DNA from: JBHEPS01 sp046261635
GTDB taxonomy: Bacteria > Acidobacteriota > Thermoanaerobaculia > Gp7-AA8
Assembly (NCBI GenBank): GCA_046261635.1
Contig: JBHEOL010000096.1
Location: 1-28,145 of the forward strand
DNA: 28,145 nucleotides
Direction of reading: 5' to 3'
Under the pieces are notes generated by a model. That model did no database searches, was not told the DNA's origin, and was given only the letters and a program-made list of their open reading frames with translations. Shown here one piece after another: positions 1-6,785 of this stretch (position 1 is the first letter of the stretch; each line of letters opens with the position of its first letter). The translations under genes were made by a program, and so were the position numbers.

Positions 1-1
1 T

Positions 2-85
2 CTCTGGAGTGTCCCTCTCGAGGAGGTCGCCGCCCGGACGACCTCGAACTTCGAGCGATTCTTCGGCGTTGAGATTCCATCGTGA
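2..85 (+). CDS. TatD-family hydrolase, C-terminal end (partial)
   Basis: Only the last 27 codons are in the window. They read as LEEVAARTTSNFERFFGV plus a short tail. This resembles the end of TatD-type metal-dependent deoxyribonucleases, where the last helix carries a pattern close to 'VA..TT.N..RLFG'. The stop codon TGA at 83-85 overlaps the GTG start of the next gene by 4 bases (GTGA), so the two are probably translationally coupled. The metal-binding residues lie upstream and cannot be checked. The family call rests on a short stretch and is therefore tentative; that this is the end of a real coding frame is more secure. Confidence 0.55.
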   Translation, partial: LWSVPLEEVAARTTSNFERFFGVEIPS

Positions 86-810
86 GCCGCGTGGATCTGT
101 CGGTCGTGTTCCCGGTCTTCAACGAACAGGAGAATCTCCCGGTTCTGCTGGGCGAGATCAGGGAAGCGCTCGACCGCGAACCGTGGTCCTGGGAAGTCGT
201 TGCGGTCGACGATGGCAGCCGGGACGGGAGCCTCGACGTCCTCAAGAGTCTCCGCCGGGAGTATCCGATGTTGAGAATCATCAGGCTCGCGCGCAACAGC
301 GGTCAGACTGCAGCACTGGCCGCGGGATGGGAAGCCGCCAGAGGGCGGTATGTCGTCACGATCGACGCGGACCTGCAGAACGATCCGGCCGACATTCCGG
401 GAATGATCCGTCTGCTCGAACGGGAGAACGTGGACATGGTGATCGGCGTCCGGGTCAAGCGGAAGGACACGATGAGCAAGAGGATTCAGTCCCGGATCGG
501 CAACTCGGTTCGCAACTGGATCACAGGCGACCGGATCACGGACACGGGATGCTCGCTGAAACTGGTTCGCGCCGAGCGCATCGCGCGGATCCAGGTGTTC
601 AACGGCATGCATCGTTTCCTGCCGACTCTGGTGCGGATGGAGGGGGGACGGGTCATTGAGACGCCCGTCAACCACCGACCGAGACGGTTCGGCGAGTCGA
701 AATACGGCGCGGTGAACCGCGCGGCGCGCGGCCTGGCCGACTGCTTCGCGGTCCGCTGGATGGCCGCGCGCAAACTTCGGTATGAAGCCGAGGAGGTGGT
801 GCCCGAATGA
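82..810 (+). CDS. Family 2 glycosyltransferase, dolichol/polyprenyl-phosphate sugar transferase type
   Basis: This 242-residue protein has a GT-A fold typical of DPM1-like family 2 glycosyltransferases, which move a sugar from a nucleotide donor to a polyprenyl phosphate carrier. The sequence shows the N-terminal 'VVFPVFNEQENL' segment, an Asp pair at residues 43-44 in VDDGSRDGS, and the metal-binding DADLQNDP at 95-102. A conserved DTGCSLK block and an RRFGESKYG motif follow near the C-terminus. There is no C-terminal pair of membrane helices, so it is likely a soluble or peripheral enzyme. The GTG start at 82 is favoured because it overlaps the previous stop (GTGA). The next gene starts inside this gene's stop (ATGA, 807-810). 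Known relatives often sit beside LAB_N proteins, as here. The sugar and acceptor cannot be told from sequence. Confidence 0.9.
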   Translation: MSRVDLSVVFPVFNEQENLPVLLGEIREALDREPWSWEVVAVDDGSRDGSLDVLKSLRREYPMLRIIRLARNSGQTAALAAGWEAARGRYVVTIDADLQNDPADIPGMIRLLERENVDMVIGVRVKRKDTMSKRIQSRIGNSVRNWITGDRITDTGCSLKLVRAERIARIQVFNGMHRFLPTLVRMEGGRVIETPVNHRPRRFGESKYGAVNRAARGLADCFAVRWMAARKLRYEAEEVVPE

Positions 811-1091
811 GCCTCGGCCCCACGACCTGGGATTTCTGGATCGCCTTCGGATTCCTCGGCCAGGCCGCTTTCTCCGCGCGATTTCTCGTTCAATGGATCT
901 GGTCCGAAAAACAGGGGACCAGCGTCATCCCGATCTGGTTCTGGTATTTCTCGCTTCTCGGTGGCCTCATCCTCACGATTTACGCCATCCATCGCCACGA
1001 TCCCGTCTTCATCGTGGGGCAGAGCTTCGGCCTCCTCGTTTACGTCCGGAACCTGATGCTCATCAGGGCAGAAAGAGGCCGGGTCTCGTGA
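807..1091 (+). CDS. LAB_N domain membrane protein (lipid-A-disaccharide synthase N-terminal-like)
   Basis: A 94-residue integral membrane protein with about three hydrophobic helices. It carries the hallmarks of the LAB_N family: an early FLGQAAFSARFLVQWIWSE segment, a central WFWYFSLLGG helix and a final GQSFGLLVYVRNL helix. In some bacteria this domain is fused to LpxB. Free-standing copies usually lie next to polyprenyl-phosphate glycosyltransferases and are thought to act in lipid A or lipid-linked sugar modification. The biochemical role is not settled, so a function beyond the family name is inference. It overlaps the glycosyltransferase upstream (ATGA) and the AMMECR1 gene downstream (GTGA), so all three are probably co-translated. 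Confidence 0.88.
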   Translation: MSLGPTTWDFWIAFGFLGQAAFSARFLVQWIWSEKQGTSVIPIWFWYFSLLGGLILTIYAIHRHDPVFIVGQSFGLLVYVRNLMLIRAERGRVS

Positions 1092-1663
1092 GCTCGTGCG
1101 GGGAGCCGCGTTTCGACCCCGCCGAGCGCCGTATTCTGCTCGAGCTCGCGCGTCGTGCCATCGCCGCGGCGATTTCGGGAGAGGGGCCTCCTCCGCGACC
1201 TTCTCGAGTTCCGGAGAATCTGCGCGTTCCGGCGGCGGTCTTCGTCTCGCTTCATGTGAAAGGCGAACTGCGTGGCTGCATAGGCTCACTGGTCCCGGAG
1301 GCCCCGCTGGTGGATGCGGTTGCGGACATCGCGCGACTGGCCGCTTTCGAGGATCCTCGTTTCGACCCGGTCACGGAAGCCGAGCTCGCGGAGATCCATA
1401 TCGAGATCTCGGTTCTGAGCCCCTTCGAACGGTGCGATCCCGAACAGATCGTGCTTGGCCGCGACGGGCTGATGATCCGCAAAGGTTCTCGCTCGGGCCT
1501 GTTTCTCCCGCAGGTGCCATTGGAGTGGGGATGGAGCCTCGAGGAGTACCTCGATCGCCTTTGTCAGAAGGGGAATCTCCCCGCCGGGGAATGGCGCAGG
1601 CCTGAGGTGAGTCTGGAGAGATTTACGGCGGAGATATTCGCTGAAAGCATTGACACGGAATAG
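1088..1663 (+). CDS. AMMECR1 domain protein (AmmeMemoRadiSam protein A type)
   Basis: The 191-residue product is essentially one AMMECR1 domain. The signature LRGCIG lies at residues 61-66, followed by the AFEDPRFDPVT stretch at 86-96 and the IEISVLSP strand near 105-112. The C-terminal part has LFLPQVPLEWGW and EEYLDRLCQKGNLP, both usual for the family. The molecular function of AMMECR1 proteins is unresolved. Bacterial members often accompany a MEMO protein and a radical SAM enzyme, neither of which is in view. GTG at 1088 is chosen because it overlaps the preceding stop (GTGA) and gives a normal family length. The frame is open further upstream, but there it only duplicates the LAB_N gene in another frame. 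Confidence 0.9.
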   Translation: MSSCGEPRFDPAERRILLELARRAIAAAISGEGPPPRPSRVPENLRVPAAVFVSLHVKGELRGCIGSLVPEAPLVDAVADIARLAAFEDPRFDPVTEAELAEIHIEISVLSPFERCDPEQIVLGRDGLMIRKGSRSGLFLPQVPLEWGWSLEEYLDRLCQKGNLPAGEWRRPEVSLERFTAEIFAESIDTE

Positions 1664-1789
1664 TTTAAGCGACCTCGGCAAGCTTTTCCGTCCCCCCTTT
1701 GAATAAAACCCGCACAGGTGTCGTTCCCTTCATCGACCGATGCCCATGGTCGTCCAAATAAGAAGTATTACCGGAGGCTGCGACTACTC
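1664..1789. other. Intergenic stretch before the lytic transglycosylase gene
   Basis: About 126 bases between the AMMECR1 stop and the favoured transglycosylase start. It has an A/T-richer patch (about 1695-1710) and a GGAG at 1773-1776 that could serve as ribosome binding site for the ATG at 1790, although 13 bases is long. No convincing terminator hairpin or matched -35/-10 pair was seen. Confidence 0.4.
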
Positions 1790-2722
1790 ATGGCACACCG
1801 CAAGCGCGAGTTGATCGACGCGTTGTCGATCCGGCTGGCGATATTCAGGGACCGTAAGAAACGATGGGCGGAGAAGCGAGCCGCTGGATCGCGCAGGAAG
1901 GCGATGCTCGTGCTCGGAGCCGCGCTCTCGATCGGAGGCGTCACCGAGGCCTTTGACCAGGTCCAGTTCATCGTGCAGAAGAACCTCGACGGTGTGCAGG
2001 TGGTGCGATCCGCTCCCGAGGGAAATCGCGTGGTCGCCCAGATGAGTGAAGGGCTGACCGGCGACTCCCTTTACAAACTCGCCGGTATCGCGCCCGGGGG
2101 CCTCATTTCCCGCACCTCGGACCTGGTCGATCATGCCTTGTTCGCCGATCCGATCATTCCGGCTGATTTCCTGGCGAGCCTCTCGACCGCCGGGTTCCCC
2201 ACGACCCTGGCAGCTCCGGCGGCGAATGCCTCCGATATCGACTTTGCGATGCTGACCGCCCAGGCGCGAGAAGCGTTTTTCCACTCCATTCCGTTCGGGT
2301 CGATCATCCACGAGAAGGCTCAGAAGTACGAAGTCGATCCCGCGCTCGTTGCCGCGGTGATCGAGCAGGAGTCGCGCTTCAAGCCGCGAGCCCGCTCACA
2401 TCGCGGGGCGCGCGGCCTGATGCAGCTGATGCCCGCAACCGGAAAATGGATGGGGGCAAGAGACCTGTACGACCCCGAGCAGAACATCGATGCCGGCGTC
2501 CGCTATCTCAAGTACCTCGAGGAGCGTTTCGACGGAAACCGGACGAAGATCCTCGCCGCGTACAACGCCGGAGAGGGGAATGTCCGCAAGTACGGCGGGG
2601 TCCCTCCTTTTCGCGAGACTCGGACCTATGTGAAAAAGGTCGCGAGCAACTACGAGAGACGGACGCGCGAGTTGGCGGAGTTCGAGAAGAAGGCGATCGC
2701 CGAGCACGATCTCCCCAGATGA
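1790..2722 (+). CDS. Membrane-anchored lytic transglycosylase (SLT domain)
   Basis: A 310-residue protein with a C-terminal SLT/lysozyme-like domain that cleaves the glycan strands of peptidoglycan. The domain spans roughly residues 175-290. It has the catalytic Glu194 in IEQESRFKP, the GLMQLMPAT motif (209-217), the NIDAGVRYL helix and the AAYNAGEGNV motif (257-265), all standard for family 1 transglycosylases. The N-terminus is very basic (residues 3-37) and is followed by one hydrophobic segment (about 38-52). This suggests a signal anchor, with the enzyme domain in the periplasm. Residues 53-170 are a linker of unknown role. ATG at 1790 is preferred. A GTG at 1718 is in frame and would add 24 residues but lacks a Shine-Dalgarno sequence. 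A terminator follows the gene. Confidence 0.9.
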   Translation: MAHRKRELIDALSIRLAIFRDRKKRWAEKRAAGSRRKAMLVLGAALSIGGVTEAFDQVQFIVQKNLDGVQVVRSAPEGNRVVAQMSEGLTGDSLYKLAGIAPGGLISRTSDLVDHALFADPIIPADFLASLSTAGFPTTLAAPAANASDIDFAMLTAQAREAFFHSIPFGSIIHEKAQKYEVDPALVAAVIEQESRFKPRARSHRGARGLMQLMPATGKWMGARDLYDPEQNIDAGVRYLKYLEERFDGNRTKILAAYNAGEGNVRKYGGVPPFRETRTYVKKVASNYERRTRELAEFEKKAIAEHDLPR

Positions 2723-2748
2723 ACAACTTCAGGATGAGTGGAAACGCG

Positions 2749-2780
2749 GGGCGGCCTTTCGGCCGCCCTTTCCATTTTCA
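2749..2780 (+). terminator. Rho-independent terminator after the lytic transglycosylase gene
   Basis: An 8-bp perfect stem GGGCGGCC (2749-2756) pairs with GGCCGCCC (2761-2768) around a TTTC loop. A T-rich tail (TTTCCATTTT) follows. It sits 26 bases after the stop codon, so it probably ends the transglycosylase transcript. Confidence 0.8.
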
Positions 2781-2845
2781 CCCTATCGATTCCCCTTCGG
2801 GCGGGCCCATGCCGCGGGTTGCGTAGCCTTATCCGGTTGAAACGT

Positions 2846-2874
2846 TTGACGTTTAAAGCGGTCTGGGCTACTTT
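2846..2874 (+). promoter_or_regulatory. Putative housekeeping-type promoter for the LysM gene
   Basis: TTGACG at 2846-2851 is a close match to the -35 consensus. After exactly 17 bases comes TACTTT at 2869-2874, a weaker -10. The position, after a terminator and about 38 bases before the LysM start codon, fits a real promoter. Start-site mapping would be needed to confirm it. Confidence 0.5.
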
Positions 2875-2911
2875 TAAGCCGGGATTTTCCGCAACCAGAT
2901 GGGAGGGGCAA

Positions 2912-4027
2912 ATGGTGCGTGTGCATTTCTGGGTTACGGTTCTGCTGCTGCTGAGTGCAGGAGCCCTCATCGGGGCGACGCAGCCGCCGCGTGATCTCCG
3001 GCTCGTCGACGGTCATTGGACGCCTTACGATCCGCCGGATCCCGCGCTTTTTCCGGCAGGCAGCCAGGTTCACATCATCGAGCGGGGCGACACTCTCTGG
3101 GATCTCGCCCGGCGTTATTACGGAGACGGCTACCTCTGGCCCCAACTCTGGGAGCTCAACACTTACATCCGCGATGCGCACTGGATCTACCCGGGCGATC
3201 CTCTGCTGATTCAAGGCGAGATCACCACGGGAGAGATCGTCACCGAGACTGTGACCGATGCCTATCCGGTCACCGAAACCGACATGATGGCTTCGCTGGT
3301 TCCGGCCACCCATCCGGTCGCGATCGGCTCCGAGTCGGACATTTACTGTTGGGGATATCTCGGAGATCCGGACGAGTACCTTCCGAACCGAATCGTCTCG
3401 TATGAGGATTACGAGGTGAAGTACATGCCCCGGGCGGTCACGCAGGATAACGGCGTCACCGATGGGGACATCATCTTCATCGAGATCGGGGATGCGAGCC
3501 TGGTCCAGCCGGGCGAGACTTACATCGTCGTCTCTCCACGGGATCTGATCCGTCATCCGGTCACCGATGCCACCGTCGGGCGCCACTACGGTTACCGGGG
3601 ACGGGTGCGGGTTCTCTGCATCACGGGCAACACGGCGACGGCGATGGTCGTGCAGAGCTGTGAGCCCATCCAACTGGGCGACGCGATCAAGCCGATGCCG
3701 CTTCATCCGATCCCGCTCGCCCGCATGACCGAGATGGCCGGGGTCTGCTCTCCCCCGAGCGGTCGGCAGGACGGATTCATCGTCAACGCCAAGGACTATA
3801 CCGAGGCGCTGGGTGAAGGGAACGTGGTGGAGATCAACCTCGGACGCGACCATCTGGTCGAGCCCGGCACGTTCCTGACGGTCTTCCGCGACAGCTCGAT
3901 CGCAGGGAATCCTCGTTTGGTTCTCGGCGAGATCGGGGTGCTGACCGCCGAGGGCGGCACCGCGACGGGACAGATCGTCAGAATGCGCTATACGATGAGA
4001 GTCGGCGATCGTGTCGAGCTCAAGTGA
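2912..4027 (+). CDS. Secreted LysM-domain protein with tandem C-terminal repeat
   Basis: A 371-residue exported protein. Residues 5-22 form a hydrophobic signal segment. A LysM domain at about 52-100 (HIIERGDTLWDLARRYYGD, then WIYPGDPLLI) should bind peptidoglycan glycan chains. The rest holds two related repeats, about 184-258 and 302-370. Each starts with a 'G(D/N)..(F/E)I..G....V.PG' pattern and ends with 'TAT....' then 'GD.(I/V)'. The repeats look like small beta-rich units of unknown function. ATG at 2912 is chosen because a strong GGGAGGGG lies just upstream and because the signal peptide begins there; the frame stays open further upstream without coding character. It has its own likely promoter and terminator, so it may be transcribed alone. 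No catalytic domain is visible. Confidence 0.85.
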   Translation: MVRVHFWVTVLLLLSAGALIGATQPPRDLRLVDGHWTPYDPPDPALFPAGSQVHIIERGDTLWDLARRYYGDGYLWPQLWELNTYIRDAHWIYPGDPLLIQGEITTGEIVTETVTDAYPVTETDMMASLVPATHPVAIGSESDIYCWGYLGDPDEYLPNRIVSYEDYEVKYMPRAVTQDNGVTDGDIIFIEIGDASLVQPGETYIVVSPRDLIRHPVTDATVGRHYGYRGRVRVLCITGNTATAMVVQSCEPIQLGDAIKPMPLHPIPLARMTEMAGVCSPPSGRQDGFIVNAKDYTEALGEGNVVEINLGRDHLVEPGTFLTVFRDSSIAGNPRLVLGEIGVLTAEGGTATGQIVRMRYTMRVGDRVELK

Positions 4028-4058
4028 CCTCTCCGTCCGTCGTGCGGACTGAGGGTCG

Positions 4059-4086
4059 GGGCCAGGCATCTGCCTGGCCCTGTTTC
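4059..4086 (+). terminator. Rho-independent terminator after the LysM gene
   Basis: A perfect 9-bp stem GGGCCAGGC (4059-4067) pairs with GCCTGGCCC (4072-4080) around an ATCT loop. It is followed by TGTTTC. It begins 31 bases after the LysM stop and separates that gene from the tRNA. Confidence 0.8.
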
Positions 4087-4133
4087 GTTCTGGCTGGATT
4101 TTTTTCTCCCGCTCCAACGGTTGAGGAGAATGC

Positions 4134-4142
4134 TGGTAGAAT
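4134..4142 (+). promoter_or_regulatory. Extended -10 promoter for the tRNA gene
   Basis: TGGTAGAAT at 4134-4142 combines an extended -10 TG with a TAGAAT hexamer (5 of 6 to TATAAT). It lies 12 bases before the tRNA 5' end. No good -35 sits 16-18 bases upstream. An extended -10 can work without one. Confidence 0.55.
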
Positions 4143-4154
4143 CGCCGATCCTGA

Positions 4155-4230
4155 GGGTCCATAGCTCAGCGGTTAGAGCTACCGGCTCATAACCGGCAGG
4201 TCCCAGGTTCGAATCCTGGTGGACCCACCA
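4155..4230 (+). tRNA. tRNA with CAU anticodon (elongator Met, or Ile2)
   Basis: The 76 bases fold as a full cloverleaf. The acceptor is GGGTCCA (4155-4161) with TGGACCC, the D stem GCTC/GAGC, the anticodon loop CTCATAA, the T stem CCAGG/CCTGG with loop TTCGAAT, and discriminator A. CCA is encoded in the DNA (4228-4230). The first base pair is G-C and the anticodon stem lacks the three G-C pairs of an initiator, so this is not the initiator tRNA. Elongator Met is the default call. A lysidine-modified tRNA-Ile cannot be excluded by anticodon alone. The outermost anticodon-stem pair (27-43) is an A-C mismatch. It has its own promoter and a downstream terminator. Confidence 0.95.
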
Positions 4231-4329
4231 GCTCATAACATGATGAAACAAGACACGTGTCTGGCGCGATGCCGCTTCGGGAGCTCAGCCGAACCCGAAG
4301 CGGCCGCCGACTATCGACGGCTCGATCGA
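4231..4329 (+). other. Hairpin-rich stretch between the tRNA and its terminator
   Basis: This stretch holds a perfect 11-bp inverted repeat, GCCGCTTCGGG (4271-4281) and CCCGAAGCGGC (4294-4304), with a 12-base loop. A smaller hairpin, ATCGA/TCGAT, follows at about 4313-4326. Together with the terminator at 4330-4364 it could be a processed tRNA trailer, a small RNA or a leader for the zinc-ribbon gene. No known RNA family is recognised. Confidence 0.4.
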
Positions 4330-4364
4330 GGGGCGTTCCTTGCCGGAACGCCCCTTTTCTTTTT
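4330..4364 (+). terminator. Strong Rho-independent terminator or attenuator upstream of the zinc-ribbon gene
   Basis: A perfect 10-bp stem GGGGCGTTCC (4330-4339) pairs with GGAACGCCCC (4345-4354) around a 5-base loop, followed by TTTTCTTTTT. It ends only 15 bases before the zinc-ribbon start codon. It most likely ends the tRNA transcript. If transcription of the next gene starts upstream of it, it would act as an attenuator. Confidence 0.85.
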
Positions 4365-4379
4365 CAGCGGAGGAGATCG

Positions 4380-5090
4380 TTGACTGGGATTATGGACAAA
4401 ATATGGGAGCTGCAAACGGTACTGAGTGGACTGGCCGGCAAGGAACACGCGCTGGCAAACAAGCCGGAAGCTTACGCGAGCGTCGAAAAGGAGCTGGTGG
4501 CTTCCAAGAGCGATGCTGAGACGCGTCGGCAGAGGATCGAAGAGCTGGGCAAACAGCGCAGGAAAGTCGAGGGAGATCTCTCGGACGCCCAGGAGAGGCT
4601 GAAGAAGTTCCAGGGGCAGCTGATGCAGGTCAAGAACCAGGATCAGTACGCCGCCGCCTGGAGAGAGATCGACATGGCCAGGAAGCTCGTGAAGGAGCTC
4701 GAGGATGCCGACCTCGCCCTGATGGGTGAGGCCGAAGAGCTCGAAGGCGCCCTGGCCGCGATCGAACAGGCGCAGGGGGAGATCCAGTCGCGGCACGACG
4801 AGCAGTACGAGATCTGGCAGTCCTCGCTCGGCGGGTTGAGGGACGAGGTGGCGGAAATCCGCGAGCGCGCGGCCCACCTGGAAAAGCAGATCCCCGAGAA
4901 TCTCCGGCGCCAGTTCCATCAGATCCTGCGTCATCGACAGGGAGTGGCGGTGGCGAGAGTCGTCGGAACCGCGTGCGGAGAATGCCGGGTCCACGTTCGC
5001 CCGGCGAGTCTCCAGCGGATTCAGCGCGGCGAGGTCGTCGTGTGTGACGGTTGTAGCCGTTTCTACTACATCGACAAGGTCGCATCCTGA
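4380..5090 (+). CDS. C4-type zinc ribbon protein with coiled coil (CT398-like)
   Basis: A protein of about 236 residues. The first three quarters are a long charged helical coiled coil. The last part is a zinc ribbon with two CxxC pairs (CGEC and CDGC, about residues 200-230) separated by VHVRPASLQRIQRGEVVV. This layout matches the widespread CT398/DUF164-type family. Its role is poorly defined, and nucleic-acid or protein binding is inferred from the ribbon. The start is a choice. A strong GGAGGAG at 4369-4375 sits 4 bases before an in-frame TTG at 4380, while the first ATG (4392) is 16 bases away. TTG is therefore favoured and adds four residues (MTGI). A terminator lies immediately upstream. 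Confidence 0.85.
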   Translation: MTGIMDKIWELQTVLSGLAGKEHALANKPEAYASVEKELVASKSDAETRRQRIEELGKQRRKVEGDLSDAQERLKKFQGQLMQVKNQDQYAAAWREIDMARKLVKELEDADLALMGEAEELEGALAAIEQAQGEIQSRHDEQYEIWQSSLGGLRDEVAEIRERAAHLEKQIPENLRRQFHQILRHRQGVAVARVVGTACGECRVHVRPASLQRIQRGEVVVCDGCSRFYYIDKVAS

Positions 5091-5202
5091 AGGTGGCGTC
5101 ATTGATCACGAGAGCCCCTCGCGCGAGCGCCGAGCCGGCAGGGTGGGGCACCATCGTGGCTCTCATCCGGTCCGCCGATTCCCGGCGGGATGGAACAGCC
5201 GC

Positions 5203-5880
5203 ATGAGCAGCGTCCGCGAACGCGTCGAGGCCATCGAGAGGCGGATCGCCGGCGCTGCGGAGCGGTCGGGCAGGCCGAGGCAGGAGATCGCGCTGATCGC
5301 GGTGAGCAAGACGTTCGGTCCCGAGGCCGTCGAAGCCGCGATCGAGGCCGGGATCCGCGACTTGGGCGAGAACCGCGTCCAGGAGGCCAGAGACAAGATT
5401 CCGGGCGTAAAAAGCCCGGTCCGCTGGCACATGATCGGGCATCTTCAGTCCAACAAGGCGAAAGAGGCCGTCGGGCTCTTCGACGTGATTCAGACGATCC
5501 ACTCCGTGTCGCTGGCCGATCGCGTCGCGCGTGTGGCCGGTGAAATCTCGAAGCGAGTGGATGTCCTTCTGCAGGTCAACGTCGGCGCCGAGGAGCAGAA
5601 GAGCGGGGTCGACCCGGCCGGCCTCCCGGCCCTGGCCGCCCACGTTTCCGGGCTTCCGGAGTTGCGAATGATCGGCCTGATGACGATTCCACCCCTGGGT
5701 TCTCCCGACCAGGTGCGCCCACTGTTCGCCCAGATCCGCGAGTTGCGCGACCGGCTTCGTGAGCGGCACGAGGAGTGCCGCGAGTTGTCGATGGGAATGT
5801 CGGACGACTTCGAAGTGGCGATTGAAGAGGGCGCGACGATGGTGCGGATAGGCCGGGCGATCTTCGGGGGGAGGGGATGA
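5203..5880 (+). CDS. yggS: YggS-type PLP homeostasis protein
   Basis: The 225-residue product belongs to the YggS/PROSC family of pyridoxal phosphate-binding, alanine-racemase-fold proteins. They buffer free PLP and have no proven enzyme activity. The PLP lysine is Lys36 in LIAVSKTF. Other family blocks are DLGENRVQEA, WHMIGHLQSNKAK, and the C-terminal SMGMSDDFEVAIEEGATMVRIG, which binds the phosphate. ATG at 5203 gives the normal family length and N-terminus. The frame is open upstream to about 5044 but that part has no family match. A short inverted repeat CCGCCG/CGGCGG (5172-5188) lies just upstream. The stop overlaps the start of yggT (ATGA), so the two are coupled. Confidence 0.95.
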   Translation: MSSVRERVEAIERRIAGAAERSGRPRQEIALIAVSKTFGPEAVEAAIEAGIRDLGENRVQEARDKIPGVKSPVRWHMIGHLQSNKAKEAVGLFDVIQTIHSVSLADRVARVAGEISKRVDVLLQVNVGAEEQKSGVDPAGLPALAAHVSGLPELRMIGLMTIPPLGSPDQVRPLFAQIRELRDRLRERHEECRELSMGMSDDFEVAIEEGATMVRIGRAIFGGRG

Positions 5881-6206
5881 ACCGGGTCGGCGGCGCGTTT
5901 CTCTATTCGCTGGTGAACACGCTGTTCATCATCTTCTCGGTCCTCGAGTTCCTGATCATCGGATGGGTGATCCTCTCGTGGGTCCTGTTCTTCGCATCAC
6001 GGGGATCGTTCCGCTGGAGATACCCCCGATTTTTCGGCACCCTGGAGCTGATCGGCGAGTTCCTCGGCCGCGCCCTCTCCCCGATTCTCGCGCCGATCAG
6101 ACGCCTTCTGCCCCCCGGGAAGACGGGCGGAATCGACTGGTCTCCGTTGCTGCTCCTGCTGGTCATCTACTTCATTCGCTCGTTTCTGCGGATGCTGCTG
6201 GTCTGA
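5877..6206 (+). CDS. yggT: YggT-family integral membrane protein
   Basis: A 109-residue membrane protein with two hydrophobic blocks, about residues 12-40 and 85-108. Between them a cytoplasmic or periplasmic loop contains the typical L.PI..P(I)RR.LPP segment (SPILAPIRRLLPPGKTGGIDWSPLL). This is the YggT family, often encoded directly after yggS and near division genes. Some members are linked to osmotic tolerance or cell shape, but the mechanism is unknown. The ATG overlaps the yggS stop by 4 bases. Confidence 0.92.
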   Translation: MNRVGGAFLYSLVNTLFIIFSVLEFLIIGWVILSWVLFFASRGSFRWRYPRFFGTLELIGEFLGRALSPILAPIRRLLPPGKTGGIDWSPLLLLLVIYFIRSFLRMLLV

Positions 6207-6214
6207 CCGCGGCT

Positions 6215-6242
6215 TTGCTGGAAAGCTGACGGAGCCTATACT
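6215..6242 (+). promoter_or_regulatory. Putative promoter for the DivIVA-domain gene
   Basis: TATACT at 6237-6242 matches 5 of 6 bases of the -10 consensus. TTGCTG at 6215-6220 is a partial -35 at 16-base spacing. It lies 31 bases before the DivIVA-domain start and just past the yggT stop, so that gene may have its own promoter besides read-through. Confidence 0.5.
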
Positions 6243-6272
6243 CGAGGGAAAAGTGAGGGGAGGGACGGGGCG

Positions 6273-6776
6273 ATGATGGATCTCACGCCACTCGAAATCC
6301 AGAAGCAGACCTTCGGCAAGACCATGCGGGGGTACGACGCGGACGAGGTTCGCGGGTACCTCCACGTCGTGGCTGAAGAGATCGAGAGACTCCTCAAGGA
6401 CGTGGACCGGCTCGAGCGCGAGAACAGGATGCTGCGCGAGCAGGTCGCCGAACAGGCCGACCGGGAGCACATCCTCAAGGACACGCTCCTTTCCGCTCAG
6501 AAGGTCTCGGAAGAGCTGAAGATCAACGCACGCAAGGAAGCGGAGTTGATCGTGAAGGACGCCGAGCTGCTCTCCGAGCGCATCATGGCCCAAGCGATGG
6601 CGCGCGTCGGAGACATCGAACGAAAGATCCAGGATCTCAAGCTCACTCGGAGGGAGATCCGGAACAAGGTCCAGAGCTCGCTCGATACCTTCGAGCAGAT
6701 GGTCCAGCTCGATCAGGAGCAGGAGGCAACCGAGCTTCCGATCACCCAGCTCTACCGCCGCAATCAGGAGGGGTGA
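6273..6776 (+). CDS. DivIVA-domain coiled-coil protein
   Basis: A 167-residue protein starting with the DivIVA membrane-targeting module (LTPLEIQKQTFGKTMRGYDADEV, given here in part: the LTPLEI, F and GYDADEV signatures are at residues 4-27). A long coiled coil follows to about residue 150. DivIVA-type proteins recognise curved membrane at poles and septa and recruit division or growth proteins. The location after yggS and yggT matches the usual division-linked cluster. The upstream GAGGGGAGGG is a good ribosome binding site. Two adjacent ATGs (6273, 6276) are possible starts. The gene ends 7 bases from the convergent imidazolonepropionase gene. Confidence 0.9.
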   Translation: MMDLTPLEIQKQTFGKTMRGYDADEVRGYLHVVAEEIERLLKDVDRLERENRMLREQVAEQADREHILKDTLLSAQKVSEELKINARKEAELIVKDAELLSERIMAQAMARVGDIERKIQDLKLTRREIRNKVQSSLDTFEQMVQLDQEQEATELPITQLYRRNQEG

Positions 6777-6785
6777 TCGCCCCTC
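6768..6785. terminator. Possible shared hairpin between convergent genes
   Basis: GAGGGG (6768-6773) and CCCCTC (6780-6785) form a 6-bp stem with a 6-base loop. It covers both stop codons of the converging DivIVA-domain and hutI genes. There is no T-tract on either side, so termination here is only a possibility. Confidence 0.25.

Noticed and set aside
1650..1655. Perfect TTGACA
   Set aside because: It lies in the end of the AMMECR1 gene and no -10 occurs 16-18 bases downstream.
4231..4239. GCTCATAAC repeated from the tRNA anticodon region
   Set aside because: A 9-base match with no flanking similarity; likely chance rather than a tRNA fragment or attachment site.
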